Assembly (NCBI RefSeq): GCF_001659605.2
Contig: NC_035162.2
Coordinates: forward strand, 11,737,248 to 11,801,247
Direction: 5' to 3'
DNA: 64,000 nt
Origin: Manihot esculenta
Lineage: Eukaryota > Streptophyta > Magnoliopsida > Malpighiales > Euphorbiaceae
The number at the start of each line of letters is the position of its first letter. Position 1 is the first letter of the stretch. The notes beneath the pieces are model-generated. The model ran no database searches and was not told the DNA's origin. It was given only the letters and a program-made list of their open reading frames with translations. This document shows positions 57,497 to 64,000 of the stretch, piece by piece. The position numbers were made by a program, and so were the translations under genes.

Positions 57497-59150
57497 ATGA
57501 TACCGTTCTACTCATTAGCCAGCTAGCTTCTGTACCATTTATATTGCTGTTAAAGTTGGCTAAGAGTGTTTACGTGCTTGTCATTGTAATTTTTTTTTTA
57601 TTTTAATTGCACGTGCATTTAATTACGGCTTTGAACCTCTATCATAACCGATTGATTACAAATCATATGGTACATGTTTATTGAATTTGATTTTTTTAAT
57701 ATTAAATCTTGTATTTTAAAATCTAAGAATTTAGACTTTTTTAAGAAAAATTGAGATAAAAAAAAAAAAAAAAACGATTACCCAAGACTCGATATGAGAA
57801 AATAAAAGCCTCGAGTACACGTTTGGAGACTCCAGAATAAGAATCAGGGAAGAGCGAGGGAGCCCAACCCACCTCACCAATCAGCATCGAGACCCACAGC
57901 TTGACAATGCCCATGCTAATGGCCCATTCAAAGTTTCAAGAGCAGAGCACGAGTAATGCCATCTTTCATACTGAGGCCTGTTTGGCATTAAACTTTAGAG
58001 TGAAAAGTGGTTTTTTTAAATATTTTTAAAAATTATTAAATAATATTTTTTATGATTAAATATATTTAACTCCTAAAGAAGCATTTCACCGAACCTTTCG
58101 TAATTTGATTTTTTTTTTATTTTTTTAACATGTTTTTAGTGAATTTAGTATTTTTAACAATTGCAATGGCTTTTTAATTATTTTAATTAATGTATTTAAA
58201 AATGTGTATTTTTTATCATAAATATTATTAAACTAAACCCAATAAATCTTAAGAAAGGGAGATTTTGATAAATTTTTATTTTCCTTGTGCCAATGAAATA
58301 ATATAAGTTTTTGAGTCTCAATTGCACTTTTTGAATTAAATTGTTATGAAATATACTGTCAATATTTATTAATCTAAAATAAACTCAAATTTAAATTTCA
58401 TAAACCTCTTAATCATATAAAGCAAATAAGAAAAAGAAATACATATAAATTTTAAAAATTAAAAAAAATTATTCTGTAAGGAAAAAATAATTCGTATATC
58501 AAAATAAAATAAAAGAGACTGATAATGTAATATAAAAATGAAAAATATGTGCAAAGAAAATCATCATTGTTATCTGATTTCTACAATGTTATCAAAATTC
58601 TTGTAGAATATGCTGTGTAATTATGCTCCCTCGCTTTTTTTTTTTTTTTTTTCTCTCTCCTTAAAGATGAACTTGAAGTTGATGAAAAATGTTCATTCAT
58701 CATAAACTAGCATTTGTTTGTTTGAATATCAAATCCACAGTCTCAATTGTTATTAAAAGGAAAAATTTTCAATTCCAGGAATTTGGGAATAAATTCAGTG
58801 ATGCAAGATTCATAGAATGTCTATCTATTGGGCTTATAGACTTTAGATTTTGGGGTTGGGTAGATGAGCTTGCTTTCTAAACTACACCTTTCTCCCTTGT
58901 ATATCATTCTCATCTTAATCACTTTCTGTTGTGTACGACTTTAATGAGAAGGCAAGCTCAGGAAATAAAGTGAGTGTTATTAAAAATTTTATTATAAAAT
59001 CTTGTGATAAATAATTTGTATTTGAATATTTTCTGTTATAACCTTCCTTAAGGATTATTCCACGAAAATCCACCCTTGACTTGGATAAACATCAAAGAAA
59101 AATTATACATTAAAGAAAATATGAATGCACACAAGATCAAAACATTTAAA
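57497..59150. repeat. Duplicated block, copy 2
   Basis: Same order as copy 1, roughly 90% identical by eye with small indels, including a poly-T run near 58630. The PUF exon next to copy 1 is absent here, so the duplication boundary lies at or just past that exon. The 63-codon ORF at 58689-58880 is interrupted in copy 1 and is not supported as a gene. Confidence 0.85.
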
Positions 59151-59950
59151 ATTTAAATCACGTGATCCAATTGCAGAATATGACATCAATTATCATTTTA
59201 TGTGGTACAACAGATAACTAAACTTCTTTTTTTTAAATATAACTAAGAATTAATATATATATAAATAAGAAAAATGTAATTTTCATTGTACTAAAAAATT
59301 TAATATTTGAGGACATTTTTTCTTCTCTTTAATATCATCTTTTTCAAAGTAAACGCTTTTTTCAAAATCTTCCATTACAAGCCAGAATATAAGTCGTTAT
59401 CAACAATCAAATTATTAATTAGATATAGACTAATGAATAAAAGTGTAATCGCATTGAATAAATTTTAAAAAGTTTAAATTTAGTTAATAAAAAAATATTA
59501 AAATTTAAATTTAAACTTAAATTTAAATTTAATTTAAATTTTATTTATAAATTTAAGTTTAATTTAAAAAAATACTATATTTGAATTTGAATTTTTATTA
59601 TTTAAATGAATTTAAATTCAAATTTATTAACAAATTATTTTAATTTAAGTCCAATTAATTTAAATTTTTAAATTTTAAATTAAAGAAATTTTAATTAAAA
59701 TAAAATATTTTATTTATTAAAAATTACTTATAGTCAAGATTTTAATTTGAATCACAACAAAAAGAAAATTCTTATTTACATAGAAACTCCACCCTCTATT
59801 TTTATAAATTTTTGATGTGGAAGGGAGAGAGAGCTAACCATATTTCACGCATACATATTCACGCGATGTGATAGTGCGCTAACAATCAAAACTAGCCCTA
59901 TGATTTAGTGATGAACATATGGTTACTTTATGTTTAAATTGGTTACTTTA
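59151..59950. other. AT-rich spacer with ATTTAA low-complexity run
   Basis: From about 59460 to 59720 the sequence is built of attta/taaat permutations (simple-sequence-like). Nothing else is recognised. Confidence 0.75.
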
Positions 59951-60575
59951 GGCTATATTTGGTTTGGGCTAACAAGGAAAATTCAACTTCTTAAGAAGTA
60001 CTTGTTTGGTTGACATGATTTTATAACTTTCAGAAAGTTGGTATGTTATTTCCCTCTCCAATCCAAGTAATTTCAAGTTATTTTCTTTTTATTTTACTTT
60101 TTTTTATAATTAAGTATTTAGATAAAAATTAATAGAAAATTGAATGCTATATTTATTGATAAATAATGATGTGTGAAAAATTTCATGATATATTTTATTT
60201 AAGTTATATATTCATTCAAATAAAAAAAGAAATTAATTAATTAAAGATAAATATTGTTTATATTTTATGACACTTTTTATTATTATCATAAAAAAATTAT
60301 ATATTGATTATTATTTGAGTTAAGTATTTACTTTTTAAAATTTAAGTAGTTGGTCAATATATAATTTTTTCTATTAAATTAAATATTATATTTTAAATAT
60401 TATATATATATATTTGGAGTAGGAATATTTATGTCATTTTTATAGGCACACTCTATTTATTTTATGAGAATTTAACATACCAACCAAACGCATTAAAATT
60501 ATACTTTGTAGCAAATAACTTCCCTCTCAAGAAATTAACTTCTCTGGAATCAGACCATTTTGAACTAAACAAGAC
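59951..60575. mobile_element. MITE-like element with inverted ends
   Basis: Ends ggctatatttggtttggg and ctaaacaagac (complement gtcttgtttag) are imperfect inverted repeats of the GGCTTGTTTGGTT sort common in plant MITEs. Inside, GTTGGTATGTTA (60037-60048) and its exact complement (60473-60484), and TTTGGTTG (60005-60012) with CAACCAAA (60481-60488), are paired. Flanks share TTTA (59947-59950 and 60576-60579), compatible with a PIF/Harbinger- or hAT-like origin, which I cannot settle. There is no transposase. Confidence 0.5.
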
Positions 60576-60683
60576 TTTACTATTTAGGTAAATAGAAAAT
60601 ATATAATAATATATTAAATATTTAAAATATTTTAAAGTTTCAATGTTTATAATTTTAAATATTATTTTTTGATTAAATACTAT

Positions 60684-61196
60684 TGATGTTCAGGAGATTG
60701 GGCTGATGACATGACCGGAATGATACTGTGGTGAAATTGGCAGAAACTTGCAACAAAGGAAACGTGAGATGGTGGCGGGTGCCCATAGCAATCACTCGGA
60801 TACTCAAGTCAGTACTTTGAGAAAAAGAGAGAATGCAGTAGAAGATTCAAAACTTTAGTAGTATTAGAGGTAGTCTACCTTTACCTCTGTGATCGGTTCC
60901 CTTTTATACTAGAAAAAAATAGAGATAAATATAGTTTTTTCTAAAAATTTAGCGATGATGTGGCTGCCTACTCGATAAGGGTCATCACCAACTAATAGCT
61001 TGGTGATCCCGTGATCACAGATGAAATGAGAATGTGCCTGATAACAGTAACTTTATATTAAAACTCAGCCTATTAGAGGAGGGCAAGTCTTGACGATAAC
61101 ATGGTGTTAAAGTGTTCGAGTCTTCCCTTTTCCCGAGTAGGACTGCATTTTTCACGTGTCAAATCCTTGCCATGTGACCCCCATTTTGTGGTGACA
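60684..61196 (-). repeat. LTR of T2 (513 bp)
   Basis: Minus-strand ends TGTCACCACAAAAT (61196) and CTGAACATCA (60684). TATA box complement cttttata at 60901-60908. It aligns throughout with 10954-11463. Confidence 0.75.
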
Positions 61197-61410
61197 ACTC
61201 GTAACTTACTTTGGGTAGATATTATGTAACATCAGAGGTCCCTCGCTGGTTTTTGTTTCTTCATATTCGAAGGGGACATCTTTTATAGAGGTCCGAGACA
61301 TGTGACCCCTCGAGATTGATTTCTTGCTACTCGTTTCGCCTACCGATCCTTTTTATGACTATTATAATGTTTATCGTGTCGCATTTAACATTTACCGTCG
61401 AAACCATCTT

Positions 61411-61418
61411 TATAAAAG
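61411..61418 (+). promoter_or_regulatory. TATA-like site before the antisense ORF of T2
   Basis: TATAAAAG, followed by a pyrimidine-rich stretch (cgtcttcttc), lies 138 bp before the ATG at 61556, on the strand opposite to the LTR promoter. It suggests the antisense ORF has its own promoter. Confidence 0.5.
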
Positions 61419-61555
61419 TTCATCGTCTTCTTCAAGCATCACTTTTGCGTTCTTCTGCAACTTTCTTTTTTTAGAGGAATTCATTCTACAACTCCTTTCT
61501 CGTTTTTGTTAAAGTCTTTACCTATTTCACCATAACTTTGTTATCCTTTTTTAAT

Positions 61556-63522
61556 ATGGATAGGAACACCTCTTCCTCCCCTAACTGGCCTCTATTTCCA
61601 GCTCCTCCTCTGATGGCCCCATCCAAGCATAAACCCCATTGTTCCATTGAGGGAGGCCCCCAAGAAAGAAGGTGGCTCTCTTAGTGATATCCTGTCTGTC
61701 TTCTCGGATAGCAACATGGATTGTTTGTATGACATCTATCATATTCATCTGGATTCTTTTCGAATCTTTGCTCCTTCTCCCCATGTTCGTGCTAACAACT
61801 TGATCTCCGCTAACGACATTATCGTTTTCTTCGAGGAGCAGTTGAAGGTGGGTCTTTGTTTTCCCTTAGACCCCTTCTTTGTGGAGATCCTTCGGTGTTA
61901 CAAGCTTTCTGTTGCCTAGTTTCATCCTAACGCTGGAGAATTTTGATGGCCTTTTAGTTCGTGTGTTTCAACAATCACATTGAACCAAACGTAGTGCTAT
62001 TGTCCTAGTTATACCAACTAGGTACACATAAGAATGAGGAATTCTAGTGCTTTAGCAGCCGAAAGTACTTGAATATTTTTTATTTGATGCCTTATTATTT
62101 GAGCCTTCTTCTTTGAACCTTCTTCTTTGAAACAATGGAAAAATAAGTTTTTTGTCCTTTGTCATTGTACGTCAGAGGGTTTTGGGTGCCTTCAAACCAG
62201 CTAGCACTATTGGGTAGAGCTGAAAAAGGATGGGGTTCGTCTGAGGAGAGAGGACGACGGGGCTTTAGCTTCTCTTATGGCAATGGCTAAAGCCTTAAAG
62301 AAGATTGATATTACTTAGGCAATGAGGAATGTCATCTTGTCCTGGCAGAGTCATTTGCCAGCAAGCCAGACCCACGCTCCTCACTCGCCCATCCTTCTCT
62401 AAAGCACACCCTTATCTCGAGATCAGGGTACTTCACTTTTCATCCTTTTTATTTGGCGAATTGATTTTCTTACTTACTTTTCCTTTTTGTTTGCAGATAT
62501 GGCCGGGTCAAGCAAATTCACCGAGGCGGCACGTGCTGCTGGAAAGGGCAAGGCAATTGCTGTTGGGGTTGTTAGTCCCCCTTCTAAACGTGCTCACCCT
62601 TCGGAGGTGATTGTACTTCCTCCTCCCCCTCCCTAGCCTACGGCCGAGGAACTGGCACCCTTCAGCCTGAATCTTCGGCCTTGGGTGCTTCTGCTCCGAC
62701 TTCAGCTCCTATGCTCCCTGCTGATCTCCTTCTTTCTCTATTCCTGTGAGTGTGGGGATTGAGTCTTCCTAGCCTATTGGCATTCAACGTTTGGCCTTAG
62801 CGCTAAACTGGGCATCTCCTTTCCTTGATGACCCTTCTCTGAGTCCCCTACTAATTAAAAGTGCTATGAGGCCAGCAGATCGCCACCATTTGAATGAGGT
62901 TAAGAGGGACGAGCTGGTTATTAATGCCATTCATTCTACGCTGAAGGATGCCTTTTGTGCCTATATGGCTAAGGAGCATTTTAGAGCCTTGAGGCAAGAA
63001 TTTGGTGCAAATAAGATGCACAGAAAGCTTTTGGTTGAGGAATGTTCAAACTTGAAAACCCAGATTGTTGAAGTTGAGGGTACAATAAAGGAGACGTTAG
63101 AGTTGGTGGACAAGTTTCAGGTTGATCTTGACGCAGCCCGTGCTTCAAACCAAGGCCTTAAGAGTCAGGCTAAATCTACCAAGAATCAAGTGGCCCTATT
63201 GCAGCGCCAGGTCTTGGAGTTGCACGCTCAAGCTGAGGAGGCCCGAACTGCCTCAACTAGGATAGCCGAGCTTGAGGCAAAATTCCAGGAGAAAGTGGCC
63301 CAGGGAGGGGAGATGTTTGTCCAAGCCCAGAATTCTATGAAGAAGGAGCTGATGAAGCGTTTTCTTTATGAGAATTTCTCCTGGATAGATGACATCTTCC
63401 CCGAGGAAGAAAATGAGGGTGGAGGGGAGCGTGCTGAAAATACTCCTGTCAAAGAGGAGCGTGATGAAGATGTGCCTTCTGACCGGATTTCTCTTGTAAT
63501 GGAGTCAAAAATATCAATGTAA
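61556..63522 (+). pseudogene. 'Putative gypsy type transposon' domain ORF (PF04195-like), degenerate
   Basis: The ATG at 61556 opens MDRNTSSSPNWPLFPAP; a frameshift near 61650 moves to the frame holding the diagnostic block: SFRIFAPSPHVRANN, then FFEEQLKVGLCFPLDPFF, then KLSVA*FHPNAGEF, with TAG replacing the usual Gln. This matches the plant 'Transposase (putative) gypsy type' domain. A probable intron (62428-62496, GT...TTTGCAG) precedes a second part (MAGSSKFTEAARAAGKGKA). The last part, 62791-63522, is an open 243-residue frame rich in Leu, Glu, Lys and Ala heptads (about 85-190, predicted coiled coil) with an acidic tail. The function of this protein family is unknown. This copy is broken. 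Confidence 0.7.
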
Positions 63523-63769
63523 TGGAGACTCGGGTGGATGAGCCTGATGACCCTGTCCTTTTGTAATTTGTCATTTTTAATGAGAATGTTGCTTTTATTT
63601 TCGTTTAGCGTTTATATGTTTTGCACATAATATTTTTTTAAGAGGAAAAAAATTTTCTTAAGGGGCTAACACCTGTTTATGACGCTTAGTCACTAACCTG
63701 TCTTGTGGCTATGAAATAAGAGACTTAGTGTATTTCTAGAATTGGACTAACGCTTAAACATAAGGTACA

Positions 63770-64000
63770 ACGAATGCCCGCGACATCTGAGCAGTCGAAT
63801 AGAAAACTGTCTTATGACCTGGCCTAGCAAAAACTGTCTTGTGACCTTGATTCGTGGGATCAGTACTCGAGTGGTCTCGTGAAAGTTGCCTCATGACCTG
63901 GTCAGGCGAAAACTGCCTTGTAACCTCGATTCATGGGATGAACGCCCGAGTGGTCCTGCGAAAATCATCTTATGACCTGACTTAGCGAAAATTGTCTTGT
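63770..64000. repeat. Minisatellite of T2, about 83-bp unit, continues past window
   Basis: Between two and three units, each with cttgattcgtggga-like starts, cgagtggt and aaaactgccttg. Homologous to 9061-9250, in the same strand orientation relative to both elements. Confidence 0.8.

Larger units (their letters stand above)
60684..64000 (-). mobile_element. Tat-like Ty3/gypsy element T2, 3' end with antisense ORF
   Basis: The LTR at 60684-61196 is homologous to T1's. Since no gag leader lies to its left and element-like sequence continues to its right, it is read as the 3' LTR of a minus-strand element whose body extends past the window. Rightward lie an antisense (+ strand) ORF relic (61556-63522), an A/T-rich tail (63523-63769) and a minisatellite shared with T1. 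Extra antisense ORFs between pol and 3' LTR and minisatellites in that region are known from Tat-lineage elements. A clear polypurine tract next to 61196 was not found. Confidence 0.65.

Noticed and set aside
58689..58880. 63-codon ORF MFIHHKLAFVCL...
   Set aside because: The equivalent sequence in the other duplicated block (55850-56040) is interrupted, and no family is recognised.

Overview
This is plant nuclear DNA, eudicot in character. It is AT-rich between genes, has GT-AG introns, carries leucine-rich-repeat receptor kinases of the Arabidopsis MIK2 type, and is dominated by plant LTR retrotransposon clades (Tekay-like chromovirus Ty3/gypsy, Ty1/copia, Tat-like Ty3/gypsy). I cannot name the species from the sequence; a Malpighiales tree or shrub such as cassava or rubber tree would fit but is a guess.

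Layout. 1-7928: a degenerate Tekay-like element (A, + strand), whose 5' LTR is cut by the window edge. It sits inside an older minus-strand LTR (E, 7929-9060), which in turn sits in a minus-strand Tat-like element (T1, 9061-11463). 11976-16075: a tandem-duplication unit with one apparently intact two-exon receptor kinase gene (RLK1, 12822-16034). 16076-53290: the second unit, whose paralogue (RLK2) is a pseudogene split by a 32.7-kb stack of nested insertions. The stack is: copia (17961-50654) in RLK2; Tekay-like element C (20714-48831, minus strand) in the copia; and two further Tekay-like elements, B (21190-31055) and D (34590-44040), in C. B has one uninterrupted 1,664-codon gag-pol frame and near-identical LTRs, so it is very young and possibly competent. 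D is also young but carries stops and an RNase H deletion.

53259-60683: AT-rich spacer with the last two exons of a Pumilio/PUF gene (54183-54540, minus strand), a separate 1.7-kb duplication (54545-56280 and 57497-59150) and a MITE-like element (59951-60575). 60684-64000: the 3' end of a second Tat-like element (T2, minus strand). It has an antisense ORF of the 'putative gypsy type transposon' kind and a minisatellite, and it runs out of the window.

How it fits together. Apart from RLK1, and RLK2 before it was broken, the recognisable coding sequence is retrotransposon-derived or relic. LTR divergence counted by eye (copia about 7%, C about 1.5-2%, D about 0.25%, B about 0.2%) agrees with the nesting order. 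The most interesting signals are in the Tekay-like LTRs: arrays of the 13-bp palindrome TTCGGCCGCCGAA around a TATA box, a conserved splice donor in the LTR paired with an acceptor just before the gag ATG, a conserved stem-loop before the polypurine tract, an inverted leader in C, and an integration of B without target-site duplication. All comparisons were made by reading; no alignments or database searches were run.
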